Virus record (IMG/VR): IMGVR_UViG_3300018044_000001
Location: 24,573 to 88,572 of that record
Strand: one strand, 5' to 3'
DNA length: 64,000 nt
Origin: a virus
The notes beneath the pieces are model-generated. The model had not been told where the DNA came from. It saw only the letters and a program-made list of their open reading frames with translations, and searched no databases. Of the stretch, positions 33,801-39,120 are shown in pieces; position 1 is the first letter of the stretch, and each line of letters opens with the position of its first letter. The translations under genes and the position numbers were made by a program.

Positions 33801-35518
33801 CCGTCAGGTGCGGTCGGAAGGGGCTTGCCGTCAGGACCGACAAATACTTGCTTGGGGGGTTCTGGTGGATTGAGGGTGGCTTCGGTGTTCGCGTCTTGGA
33901 CGGCGAGAGTGCCCTTGAGGAACACTGGACCTTGTGCTCCGGCAATGAACGGTTCGTCGGCTTCCGGCATGGAGTACAGGGGCAGCCCGTTCTTTGCGCG
34001 CCAGTCGTTCAACGTGATACGACCGTTGTTGACGGTCTGTGTGTCGGCGTTGGCCTGTTGCAGAATGTCCTGCTCAGAACCGCCAGTGTCTTGACAAGTA
34101 GCGGTAATCTCACGACCGATACCAAGGTAGCGACGAGCTAGGTCGTTTTGTACGTCAATCAGGAAGTTGACAAACGCTTCAGTGACGAAGTGTTCGGTCT
34201 GGTCTTCCTCGCCCTCCATCTGGCGACCGCCAGACAGTCCAGCCTTTGCCTGCACACCTAACTGTGTCGCGGGAACGCCAAACTTGGACCCCATCTGAAT
34301 GATGAGAAAATTGTCGTAGTCCGACTTGTAGTGCTCTTCAATTTGCGGTGGCCACTCGGGCTTCATGCCGGGAGGCAACAGGAACGCTTGCTGACGACGG
34401 TTGATCTGACCGCTCAAACGGTCATTCATGGTCTGTTCATATCCGAATTGTTGTTCAGGCGTCCACCCTGTCGGATTGTCCTTGTCCATCGTGTAGTACG
34501 TTTTGGGGGACATTCCGTAAACGTATTCAGACCTCATCCACGCCTGACGCTGCAGATACGTCGTAGCGACTGTCATGACCTCTTCGGTCGGAGGATAGCC
34601 ATAGACAGATTCGGGACGGGGACGACGGATGTAATACGCCAACTGGTCGCTGGCAAACTCACCCTCGACGGGGCCATCGCCAGCTTGGAATTCCCCGCGT
34701 GGAAAGCCGTATAAGATTTGCTGGAAGGCAGGGGCGGGAGGCTCGGGAGGAAAGCCCTGATTGTCGAGCAGTATCTTAATCGTGCTCGTGTCAATCGGTG
34801 CCAGCGCAAAGAGATCGCCGCCAAGGGTCCGCTGTGGGTATATGCAGATACCGTCATATACCAGGGACTGCCAGATGATCTCCGCGAGCCACTGTGAGGG
34901 CGAGTGCTTGCTGCGCTGGTCGGGACGCTCGAAGAACGACTTAACGCGATCAAGCTCGGTGCCGTATTTGTCGGCGGCGAGGGCCATGGCGCGGGCGTGG
35001 TTCGCTTCGCCCGTGTCTCGCATAATCTGTTCAATAATTGAGTCGCTATACCCCCACGACCAATCGCGACCACAGATGCCGTCTTGTACCAACTGGATGC
35101 ACCTATTGACCACATCACATTCTTCTGCAATCCACTTCAGCGCGGTCCACGGGAGTGCTCTGTCCGCGAGTTGTAAATTTATGGCTACCAGGTACTGTGC
35201 ACGACGCGGTAGGGCACGACCGCCAGGACCAAGCGCGTCTATCGCGTCAGGGAAGAGTGGTACGCCCGGACCAAAGCCAGAGTTGAAATCACCCAGAGGA
35301 CGAGGCAACGGCACATATCCCGGCACTTGTCCTGCCGTCTGTGCAAACGGTGACGACGGGTTGGGAATGTACGTAGCACCGCTAACAGCGCGGCCCTGCG
35401 AGTTGGCAGCGGCCGCGACAATATCGCGACTCATCGCCTTCTCGACGCCCGCCTCAACCGCTGCACTGAGTGCAGCCTGTTTGCGTTCTGTACGGCGCGA
35501 CAGGATGGGGATGGCCAA
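30851..35518 (-). CDS. portal polyprotein: portal, Nudix, 2H phosphoesterase, ADP-ribosyltransferase and MuF domains
   Basis: 1555 residues in one open frame. Residues about 50-560: portal (YIRRPRPESVYGYPPTEEV, LSGGRQMEGEEDQTEHFV). About 560-640: low-complexity Pro/Ser/Asp linker. About 690-800: Nudix box with GGQCHKGED then ATREWQAEVGL; one Glu of REUXEEXGU is Ala. About 850-965: 2H fold with HLTVVYLG and HITLAYL. About 1120-1280: ART with Arg in TTVYRGF, STT in YESTTM and Q-x-E in GQGEVILPRG. About 1420-1555: MuF (CEDCLENADN, EHPLCRC). MuF usually follows the portal as a separate protein; here three enzyme domains sit between them. Whether the chain is cleaved is unknown. Confidence 0.85.
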   Translation of the reverse strand: MAIPILSRRTERKQAALSAAVEAGVEKAMSRDIVAAAANSQGRAVSGATYIPNPSSPFAQTAGQVPGYVPLPRPLGDFNSGFGPGVPLFPDAIDALGPGGRALPRRAQYLVAINLQLADRALPWTALKWIAEECDVVNRCIQLVQDGICGRDWSWGYSDSIIEQIMRDTGEANHARAMALAADKYGTELDRVKSFFERPDQRSKHSPSQWLAEIIWQSLVYDGICIYPQRTLGGDLFALAPIDTSTIKILLDNQGFPPEPPAPAFQQILYGFPRGEFQAGDGPVEGEFASDQLAYYIRRPRPESVYGYPPTEEVMTVATTYLQRQAWMRSEYVYGMSPKTYYTMDKDNPTGWTPEQQFGYEQTMNDRLSGQINRRQQAFLLPPGMKPEWPPQIEEHYKSDYDNFLIIQMGSKFGVPATQLGVQAKAGLSGGRQMEGEEDQTEHFVTEAFVNFLIDVQNDLARRYLGIGREITATCQDTGGSEQDILQQANADTQTVNNGRITLNDWRAKNGLPLYSMPEADEPFIAGAQGPVFLKGTLAVQDANTEATLNPPEPPKQVFVGPDGKPLPTAPDGSPVPPPAANNGGTDANANGSTPDDNSGRKPTGSAAGGTSTDSDGNTELTGSSPSKDSSASDSKSESDTDAEKELKSFVKFAKARIDRGSWRDFSFSAVASVQGRHLNDLGRAGDLDAIKSVVNAQPDAAGIIVLAADTGRVLMVQRVNDDHLAPGTWEWPGGQCHKGEDAFSGATREWQAEVGLPLPQGDITGSWLTPDGTYQAFVLQIKHESAIDLGDVTDRDTGEIAAAAWWEPSDVVGNSAVRVECQSSDWSLLGAVKSAQAYDLNPRSGMISLDVPDGVITPLSGGITDFHLTVVYLGPDVDDKSFAEACDAARKAAKDAPGPLTGTISGIASFAPSASSDGLKPVYVVPNIAGITDLREALEDLSASEHDFMPHITLAYLDPDDPLPKPLPLTPLTFDYLSVHRGDEVVRFALGGDKANNAVKADPKDPAHSRGLTTPEQLAKWGDSWETQERNAQGEFGSGGGHVTSYEDLYGRGGGRTSSPSASRPPDVTGGSHNEDGARTAHISGGGGRAAASSGESNPCVYSPPFEGMKPTAAERQLAAIHDAGTFKEERPLTASEARAVSDYTRPAGGADVNIGLRESGSTRGFAGQVKGLDSAIASRTVTADTTVYRGFTNAAPLEGLKVGDTYHDPGYESTTMLREMANQYGDFRPGHNVEINIPAGSHALMTWTGQGEVILPRGSDYVVTGIKKDGTIQFTVQTPSAAKSVGSWTLPPWLAKATHPIDALRDAIVAHYAPLLTAALKHSTKGLHQAIDEAQRKTAAKAVADAGGGADDQGIAQSAAAMNVTVAQSSAAQILRDLIAESYMVGSHAAAQQISPDAQMAIGTALSWDDWTPGSIQASDLVANGGLQQLLEQAGITIKSAIDNGIDRVGNVLADGIARGDSVDTIATSLSDAVTANAYMIADTECCRAAETASQDTYEVNGISQWGWIAEDNACEDCLENADNGPYDVGTDDPSIPEHPLCRCASTAVTGYE

Positions 35519-35547
35519 AGTTGTCCCCTCCTTAAAGGGTACGGAAA

Positions 35548-35564
35548 CTTACCCTATGGGTAAG
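35548..35564. promoter_or_regulatory. perfect 7-bp dyad upstream of the portal gene
   Basis: CTTACCC-TAT-GGGTAAG lies 30 bases upstream of the portal start, just after the HNH gene. It could be an operator or a short hairpin that separates the two genes. Confidence 0.35.
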
Positions 35565-35575
35565 CTAAGTGGCTC

Positions 35576-36085
35576 TTAAACCTCTTGCAGTAGAAAGGGA
35601 GTCCACTCGGGTGATACGGCATACAGCAATAGTCTCGCGTGCGCGCCGCGAGGGCGCGTGGGCTTGTGCAGGAGCGGCATCTTGGCCTGCTCCGGCGTGC
35701 GATTGCCCTTGTGGTGATTGCATTTCCTGCACGACGCGACGACGTTCTCCCACGTGTGCGTACCACCCTGAGCACGTGGCACCAGATGGTCCATGGTGTC
35801 TGCAGGATCGCCACAGAATGCGCACGATCCGCCGTCACGAGCGATGACGGTCCGTGTCGTGAGGGGAATGCTCCGACCCCTCGGCACATTGACAAACCGT
35901 CTCAGACGCACCACGCTGGGCAACGTGAAGTTCACATATTGACTGTGCACAACGGTATCGCTGTCGAGCACGACATCCGCTGTCTGATCTAACACCAGCA
36001 GCAACGCACGCCGCGCATCACAAACATGCAACGGTTCTCCGCTGGCGTTGAGTAGTAACGATCTGACCTGTCTACCAGGTGGCAT
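35576..36085 (-). CDS. HNH endonuclease of actinobacterial type
   Basis: 169 residues from the ATG at 36085, with AAGAGGAC upstream; the longer frame runs into the first tRNA and was rejected. The N-terminal SLLLNASGEPLHVCDARRAL and the core CAFCGDPADTMDHLVPRAQGG plus CRKCNHHKGNRTP are the signature of a common actinobacterial and actinophage HNH family. Cys pairs bind structural zinc; the HLVPR His is catalytic. Position between terminase/portal genes and tRNA genes fits a packaging-linked or homing nuclease. Confidence 0.85.
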   Translation of the reverse strand: MPPGRQVRSLLLNASGEPLHVCDARRALLLVLDQTADVVLDSDTVVHSQYVNFTLPSVVRLRRFVNVPRGRSIPLTTRTVIARDGGSCAFCGDPADTMDHLVPRAQGGTHTWENVVASCRKCNHHKGNRTPEQAKMPLLHKPTRPRGAHARLLLYAVSPEWTPFLLQEV

Positions 36086-36104
36086 GCTCCAGTCCTCTTT
36101 TCGT

Positions 36105-36177
36105 CCTGGTGGAGGGATTCGAACCCTCAACGCGTGGTCCTTGAAGCCACCGCCTCTGCCGGTTGGGCTACACCAGG
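36105..36177 (-). tRNA. tRNA-Leu (anticodon CAA), class I variable loop
   Basis: Seven-base acceptor CCTGGTG / CACCAGG and T arm GAGGG-TTCGAAT-CCCTC. The anticodon loop TTCAAGG gives CAA, but the last stem pair (31-39) is C-A and the variable loop is only five bases, unusual for leucine. The identity is therefore less certain than the gene. Confidence 0.6.
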
Positions 36178-36202
36178 TAGCGTTATGACATCGTAGTCCA
36201 GA

Positions 36203-36273
36203 GCCAACGACGTGAGTCGAACACGCAACAACGAAGGTACGAGCTTCGCTTCCATCCGTAGGAACTCGCTGGC
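36203..36273 (-). tRNA. tRNA-Thr (anticodon CGT)
   Basis: Acceptor GCCAGCG / CGTTGGC with one G-U, D stem TTCC/GGAA, anticodon arm CGAAG-CTCGTAC-CTTCG and T loop TTCGACT. Complete cloverleaf. Confidence 0.85.
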
Positions 36274-36320
36274 AAGCGGCCGTTCTTGTTAAACCGGGAA
36301 CATGCCCTAAAGCCGGTCGT

Positions 36321-36402
36321 GCGGATGGTGGGACTTGAACCCACATGCCTAACGGCAGTCGCTTTTAAGGCGACCGTGTATACCAATTCCAACCACATCC
36401 GC
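36321..36402 (-). tRNA. tRNA-Leu (anticodon TAA)
   Basis: 82 bases, class II with a long variable arm (TGCCGTTAGGCAT). Anticodon arm GTCGC-CTTAAAA-GCGAC, T loop TTCAAGT. Confidence 0.9.
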
Positions 36403-36407
36403 GTAGC

Positions 36408-36480
36408 ACCCCTGGCGGGACTCGAACCCGCATCATACCATTACGGTTACTTGCTTAGAAGACAAGACCGATACAGGGGC
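36408..36480 (-). tRNA. tRNA-Arg (anticodon TCT) with rearranged D arm
   Basis: Acceptor GCCCCTG / CAGGGGT, anticodon arm CTTGT-CTTCTAA-GCAAG, T arm GCGGG-TTCGAGT-CCCGC. Only seven bases (TATCGGT) lie between acceptor and anticodon stem, too few for a D arm. The other D-stem strand ACCG and a D-loop-like TAATGGTA lie after the anticodon arm. CGGT and ACCG can pair around the anticodon arm. Reads the codon AGA. Confidence 0.65.
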
Positions 36481-36482
36481 GT

Positions 36483-36557
36483 GACGGGGGCGGGATTTGA
36501 ACCACGCGACCTCTAGGTTATGGGCCTAGCGAGCTGACCAAACTGCTCTACCCCGCG
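36483..36557 (-). tRNA. initiator-like tRNA-Met (anticodon CAT)
   Basis: Starts CGCGGGGTAGAGCAG, as in initiator tRNAs, with a C1xC72 mismatch at the acceptor end. The anticodon loop is CCCATAA, so position 33 is C. The T stem has one bulged base. The three G-C pairs typical of the initiator anticodon stem are only partly kept (CTAGG). Confidence 0.75.
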
Positions 36558-36558
36558 T

Positions 36559-36629
36559 GGCAGATGTTGGTATCGAGCCAACCAGACACGATCCTTATGA
36601 GAGATCGCCGCTTACCCTGAGCAACTGCC
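36559..36629 (-). tRNA. tRNA with anticodon CAT (elongator Met or Ile2)
   Basis: Acceptor GGCAGTT / ATCTGCC with one mismatch, anticodon arm GATCT-CTCATAA-GGATC, T stem GTTGG/CCAAC with loop CTCGATA. U33 is kept. Met and lysidine-Ile cannot be told apart by eye. Confidence 0.75.
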
Positions 36630-36632
36630 GGG

Positions 36633-36704
36633 GTGACGGGGGGAACTCGAATCCCCTTGCACTAGGGCCACAACCTAGCCGCGTACCACGATGCGTCCCG
36701 TCAC
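36633..36704 (-). tRNA. tRNA-His (anticodon GTG)
   Basis: Acceptor GTGACGG / CCGTCAC, anticodon arm CTAGG-TTGTGGC-CCTAG, T loop TTCGAGT. Confidence 0.85.
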
Positions 36705-36707
36705 AGT

Positions 36708-36777
36708 ACCAGTGGAAGGTGTCGAACCTCCGTCCCAACTTTGTAAGAGTTGTCGTCTCCCGTTGACATACACTGGC
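36708..36777 (-). tRNA. tRNA-Val (anticodon TAC)
   Basis: Anticodon arm CAACT-CTTACAA-AGTTG; acceptor GCCAGTG / CACTGGT with terminal G-U; T loop TTCGACA. Confidence 0.85.
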
Positions 36778-36782
36778 GTAGT

Positions 36783-36853
36783 GCTCCTACCCGGACTCGA
36801 ACCGAGAATGCCTGCTTAAAGGGCAGAACCGTTTCCATTACGATCATAGGAGC
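36783..36853 (-). tRNA. tRNA-Lys (anticodon TTT), C33
   Basis: Acceptor GCTCCTA / TAGGAGC, D arm ATCG-TAATGGAAA-CGGT, anticodon arm TCTGC-CCTTTAA-GCAGG. Position 33 is C. Confidence 0.8.
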
Positions 36854-36859
36854 AATGGT

Positions 36860-36930
36860 AGGCGACCAGGGAATCGAACCCTGTATCAGACCATATCAGA
36901 GTCTGCGATTAGCCGTCTTCTTCGTCGCCC
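36860..36930 (-). tRNA. tRNA-Ile (anticodon GAT)
   Basis: Anticodon arm AGACT-CTGATAT-GGTCT, acceptor GGGCGAC / GTCGCCT, T arm CAGGG-TTCGATT-CCCTG. Confidence 0.85.
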
Positions 36931-36935
36931 GTGGT

Positions 36936-37006
36936 GGTCCCTGTCGGACTCGAACCGACCTCTCTGCGTCTTCAGCGCGGCGCTAATCCGTCTCAGCTAA
37001 AGGACC
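36936..37006 (-). tRNA. tRNA-Phe (anticodon GAA)
   Basis: Anticodon loop CTGAAGA in a stem CCGCG / CGCAG with one mismatch; acceptor GGTCCTT / AGGGACC; T loop TTCGAGT. Confidence 0.8.
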
Positions 37007-37011
37007 GTAGT

Positions 37012-37087
37012 GCGGGCCGCGGGACTCGAACCCGCATGGACCGTATTACCCTTTCAACATTTCATAAGAATGAGGGGATACGCCCGC
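37012..37087 (-). tRNA. tRNA-Ile (anticodon TAT) with rearranged D arm
   Basis: Acceptor GCGGGCG / GGCCCGC (one mismatch), then only TATCCCC before the anticodon arm TCATT-CTTATGA-AATGT. After it come TGAAA, GGG (can pair with CCC) and the D-loop-like TAATACGG, then T arm GCGGG-TTCGAGT-CCCGC. Same order as tRNA-Arg(TCT) and tRNA-Arg(CCT). Reads the codon AUA directly, without lysidine. Confidence 0.6.
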
Positions 37088-37093
37088 AATGGA

Positions 37094-37163
37094 GCCGATG
37101 GCAGGAGTTGAACCCGCGTCTGGTGAGTACAAAACACCTGTACTTCCGTTGTACGACACCGGC
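37094..37163 (-). tRNA. tRNA-Thr (anticodon TGT)
   Basis: Acceptor GCCGGTG / CATCGGC, D stem GTAC/GTAC, anticodon loop TTTGTAC, T loop TTCAACT. Confidence 0.85.
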
Positions 37164-37167
37164 AAAT

Positions 37168-37313
37168 GTCGCCCCTAGTCGCGTCGAAATCCTTGGGTAG
37201 CTAATCCCAACCTGCTGCGGTTACCAAGCGCAGCCACGACCAATGGAACCCTCCGCGTACGAGTAACGCGGCACCAGTCACGGACTATTAACCGTTGTCA
37301 GGGGTGGGGCGAC
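37168..37313 (-). other. 146-base tRNA-like structured element
   Basis: Closed by an exact 8-base stem GTCGCCCC / GGGGCGAC. Inside are a D-arm-like hairpin (GAC, loop AACGGTTAATA, GTC), an anticodon-arm-like hairpin (CCGCGT / ACGCGG) and a two-hairpin module closed by TTGGTCG / CGACTAG in place of the T arm. No normal T loop. Could be a diverged tRNA, a fused tRNA pair or a new RNA. Confidence 0.35.
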
Positions 37314-37316
37314 AGC

Positions 37317-37388
37317 TCCGAGGGTAGGAATCGAACCCACGCGCACTGGGTCCAAGGCCCAGCTACGAAACCAACATCGTACCTCGGA
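37317..37388 (-). tRNA. tRNA-Gln (anticodon TTG), C33
   Basis: U1-A72 acceptor TCCGAGG / CCTCGGA typical for glutamine; anticodon arm CTGGG-CCTTGGA-CCCAG with C33; T loop TTCGATT. Confidence 0.8.
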
Positions 37389-37393
37389 ATGGA

Positions 37394-37463
37394 ACGGCTG
37401 ACCCGACTCGAACGGGCGTATTCAGGGTGGAAACCTGACGCTCTGCCTCTGAGCTACAACCGC
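37394..37463 (-). tRNA. tRNA-Gly (anticodon TCC)
   Basis: Anticodon arm TCAGG-TTTCCAC-CCTGA; acceptor GCGGTTG / CAGCCGT; T loop TTCGAGT. Confidence 0.85.
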
Positions 37464-37468
37464 ATGGA

Positions 37469-37539
37469 GCGACTAGCGGGAGTCGAACCCGCACTTGCAC
37501 CATGGCGAGGTGCCGTCATAGCCACTAGACCATAATCGC
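37469..37539 (-). tRNA. tRNA-Gly (anticodon GCC), C33
   Basis: Anticodon arm GCACC-TCGCCAT-GGTGC, so position 33 is C. Acceptor GCGATTA / TAGTCGC; D loop TAGTGGCTA as in glycine and glutamate tRNAs. Confidence 0.75.
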
Positions 37540-37545
37540 ATTGGA

Positions 37546-37616
37546 GCGCAGGGTCGGAATCGAACCGACGAAAATGCGGGTTGCAGCCGCACGCCTTCCC
37601 ATTCAGCCACCTACGC
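37546..37616 (-). tRNA. tRNA-Cys (anticodon GCA)
   Basis: Anticodon arm TGCGG-CTGCAAC-CCGCA; acceptor GCGTAGG / CCTGCGC; T arm GTCGG-TTCGATT-CCGAC. Confidence 0.85.
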
Positions 37617-37621
37617 ACAGC

Positions 37622-37694
37622 TCCGGCGGGAAGAGTCGAACTTCCATGATGAGCACCTTAACGGGATGCTGGCTTGCCATTAGCCCACACCGGA
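37622..37694 (-). tRNA. tRNA-Asn (anticodon GTT), C33
   Basis: Anticodon arm GCATC-CCGTTAA-GGTGC with C33. Acceptor TCCGGTG / CGCCGGA, D stem GGC/GCC, T loop TTCGACT. Confidence 0.8.
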
Positions 37695-37699
37695 ATAGT

Positions 37700-37770
37700 G
37701 ATCCGTACCAGAATCGAACTGGTGTCTCAGGCTTGAGGGGCCTGCGTACGTACCTCTGTACCAACGGATC
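37700..37770 (-). tRNA. tRNA-Glu (anticodon CTC), C33
   Basis: Anticodon arm CAGGC-CCCTCAA-GCCTG with C33; acceptor GATCCGT / ACGGATC perfect; small D loop between GTAC repeats. Confidence 0.75.
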
Positions 37771-37790
37771 TTTGTACTAATAGACTTGGT

Positions 37791-37862
37791 ACTCCCAGTC
37801 GGAATCGAACCGGCGTTTCGACCTTGAAAGAGTCGCGTCCTCTGCCGCTAGACGATGGGAGC
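37791..37862 (-). tRNA. tRNA-Glu (anticodon TTC)
   Basis: Anticodon arm CGACT-CTTTCAA-GGTCG, U33 kept; acceptor GCTCCCA / TGGGAGT. Confidence 0.85.
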
Positions 37863-37867
37863 CTTCG

Positions 37868-38050
37868 TTACATCCACACCAACTGTTCCACCATCGCATT
37901 GATCGACAACCCGACGAACGACAGCAACAGAATCAGACCCATGAACACCAACGACACTACGTCAAGTTGTACCGTCAAGAATAGCGGGATCGCAAGTAGC
38001 CACGCGGTGCGATAGATCCACGACTCGATGCGTTGCAGGCGGTCAATCAT
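37868..38050 (-). CDS. 60-residue two-span membrane protein inside the tRNA array
   Basis: ATG at 38050 with AAGGAGCC upstream; the longer frame overlaps tRNA-Ser(GGA). MIDRLQRIESWIYR then two hydrophobic segments (about 16-32 and 34-50) joined by a short turn, and a C-terminal NAMVEQLVWM. Holin size and shape, but holins of phages vary too much to be sure. It is the only protein gene between the glutamate and serine tRNAs. Confidence 0.6.
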   Translation of the reverse strand: MIDRLQRIESWIYRTAWLLAIPLFLTVQLDVVSLVFMGLILLLSFVGLSINAMVEQLVWM

Positions 38051-38070
38051 GTGGCTCCTTTTGTTGCAGC

Positions 38071-38153
38071 GGAAAGTCGGCGAGTCGGACGCCATGGCTT
38101 GCACCACCAACGCGCTTCCAACGCGTGCCCATCACCGTCAGGGTTGACTTTCC
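38071..38153 (-). tRNA. tRNA-Ser (anticodon GGA)
   Basis: Acceptor GGAAAGT / ACTTTCC perfect, anticodon stem CGCG/CGCG with loop TTGGAAG, long variable arm, T loop TCCGACT. Confidence 0.75.
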
Positions 38154-38158
38154 ATGGC

Positions 38159-38214
38159 GCAACGCCTACACGCGCAGTGCACAGCGCCACCTCCACCCAC
38201 TTCCTCGGCGTTGC
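38159..38214 (-). other. 56-base inverted-repeat spacer, tRNA-sized ends
   Basis: Eight-base perfect ends GCAACGCC / GGCGTTGC enclose a G-rich segment and a small hairpin. It has an acceptor-like stem but no T arm; a degenerate tRNA or processing hairpin. Confidence 0.3.
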
Positions 38215-38217
38215 AGC

Positions 38218-38300
38218 GGATGACGGGCCATTCGAAGACCAAGCCGTGAAGCTCACACCGCTTTCGAGGCGGGTCTGGTTCCCTGTCCAGTTCATCATCC
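38218..38300 (-). tRNA. tRNA-Ser (anticodon CGA)
   Basis: Acceptor GGATGAT / GTCATCC, D stem CTGG/CCAG, anticodon loop CTCGAAA, variable arm GTGA-GCT-TCAC, T loop TTCGAAT. Class II as expected. Confidence 0.75.
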
Positions 38301-38305
38301 AGAGC

Positions 38306-38389
38306 GGTAGGGTGAGAGCACGATTCCCAGGCCAAGAGGCCCCAGACGGGTTCAAGCCGTCGCCGCTAACCCTGAACGGTTACCCTACC
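38306..38389 (-). tRNA. tRNA-Ser (anticodon TGA)
   Basis: Acceptor GGTAGGG / CCCTACC perfect, anticodon arm GACGG-CTTGAAC-CCGTC, variable arm GGGCC/GGCC. The T loop ATCGTGC lacks the usual TTC, so a weak T arm. Confidence 0.65.
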
Positions 38390-38391
38390 GC

Positions 38392-38474
38392 GGAAGACGG
38401 GATACTCGAAAACCACACCTTGCAGTGCGCACTCGTTAGCAGCGAGGCCCGGCACCCTGTCCGGTTCGTCTTCC
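38392..38474 (-). tRNA. tRNA-Ser (anticodon GCT)
   Basis: Acceptor GGAAGAC / GTCTTCC, D arm CCGG-ACAGGGTG-CCGG, anticodon stem CTCG/CGAG with loop CTGCTAA, T loop TTCGAGT. Confidence 0.75.
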
Positions 38475-38479
38475 TTAGC

Positions 38480-38551
38480 GTCGCCGGTGGGACTCGAACC
38501 CACATCTCCCATTACGGCTACCGACTTAGGAGGTCGGGCCGGTACGACGAC
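38480..38551 (-). tRNA. tRNA-Arg (anticodon CCT) with rearranged D arm
   Basis: Acceptor GTCGTCG / CGGCGAC pairs fully. Only TACCGGC lies before the anticodon arm CCGAC-CTCCTAA-GTCGG. Then TA, GCCG (pairs with CGGC) and TAATGGGAGAT before T arm GTGGG-TTCGAGT-CCCAC. Clearest of the three rearranged genes. Reads AGG. Confidence 0.65.
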
Positions 38552-38556
38552 ATGGA

Positions 38557-38626
38557 GCCTACGCACAGAGTTGAACTGTGATCTCTGGTGTACCACGCCA
38601 GGACTCTTCCGCTGAGCTACGCAGGC
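38557..38626 (-). tRNA. tRNA-Thr (anticodon GGT)
   Basis: Acceptor GCCTGCG / CGTAGGC, anticodon loop GTGGTAC, T arm CACAG-TTCAACT-CTGTG. Confidence 0.8.
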
Positions 38627-38657
38627 AATAGGTAGAGCTTCCCACACTCCCGAGTGC

Positions 38658-38695
38658 GTACATTCACCCGGCTACGTCGTAAACGACGGGTGTAC
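38658..38695 (-). other. long hairpin in the 111-base gap between Thr(GGT) and Arg(ACG)
   Basis: GTACA pairs with TGTAC and CACCCG with CGGGTG around an inner CGTCG-TTTA-CGACG hairpin followed by TAG. It recalls the anticodon half of the rearranged tRNAs but has no acceptor stem; perhaps a decayed copy. Confidence 0.3.
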
Positions 38696-38737
38696 CAGAT
38701 GGCGTTGGCTGTCATGGCTGGTGGTAAAACGGCTCGT

Positions 38738-38810
38738 ACCCCCGGCACGATTCGAACGCGCGTCTCCTGATCCGTAGTCAGGTGCTACAAATCCACTCAG
38801 CTACGGGGGC
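38738..38810 (-). tRNA. tRNA-Arg (anticodon ACG)
   Basis: Acceptor GCCCCCG / CGGGGGT, anticodon arm CCTGA-CTACGGA-TCAGG, T loop TTCGAAT. Normal D arm, unlike the other two arginine tRNAs. Confidence 0.85.
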
Positions 38811-38815
38811 ATGGC

Positions 38816-38889
38816 GGAAATGACGGGATTCGAACCCGCGGTCTGGACCTTGACGGGGTCCCGAGGACGGCCAACTCCTCTACATCTCC
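38816..38889 (-). tRNA. tRNA-Asp (anticodon GTC), C33
   Basis: Anticodon arm GGACC-CCGTCAA-GGTCC with C33; D stem GAGG/CCTC; acceptor GGAGATG / CATTTCC. Confidence 0.8.
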
Positions 38890-38894
38890 ATCGC

Positions 38895-38966
38895 TCCGAG
38901 GGGAGGATTCGGACCCCCGACATCAAGGTTCAGAGCCTTGCGTTCTGCCCACTGAACTACCTCGGA
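38895..38966 (-). tRNA. tRNA-Gln (anticodon CTG)
   Basis: Anticodon arm CAAGG-CTCTGAA-CCTTG; acceptor TCCGAGG / CCTCGGA identical to that of Gln(TTG), but U33 kept here. Confidence 0.85.
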
Positions 38967-38972
38967 ATGAGT

Positions 38973-39045
38973 CTGGGTGGCAGGATTTGAACCTGCGCTC
39001 TCCTGGTCCCAGGCCAGGCGCGTTTCCAAGCTTCGCTACACCCAG
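38973..39045 (-). tRNA. tRNA-Pro (anticodon TGG), C33
   Basis: Acceptor CTGGGTG / CACCCAG, anticodon arm CCTGG-CCTGGGA-CCAGG with C33, T loop TTCAAAT. Confidence 0.8.
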
Positions 39046-39049
39046 TTGT

Positions 39050-39120
39050 CCACCTGAAGGGAATCGAACCCCCACGAACTCGTTAAGAGCGAGTCACGCT
39101 AGCCATTACGTCACAGGTGG
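39050..39120 (-). tRNA. tRNA-Lys (anticodon CTT)
   Basis: Acceptor CCACCTG / CAGGTGG, anticodon arm ACTCG-CTCTTAA-CGAGT. Its 5' half overlaps the last codons of the HNH gene. Confidence 0.85.

Noticed and set aside
36105-36177. Reading of the first tRNA as a TCA suppressor
   Set aside because: The stem needed for the loop CTTCAAG has several mismatches; the CAA reading pairs better although not perfectly.
38301-38370. Possible plus-strand tRNA with T-arm-like GGGTTCAAGCC
   Set aside because: The acceptor does not pair well; the same bases form a good minus-strand tRNA-Ser(TGA).
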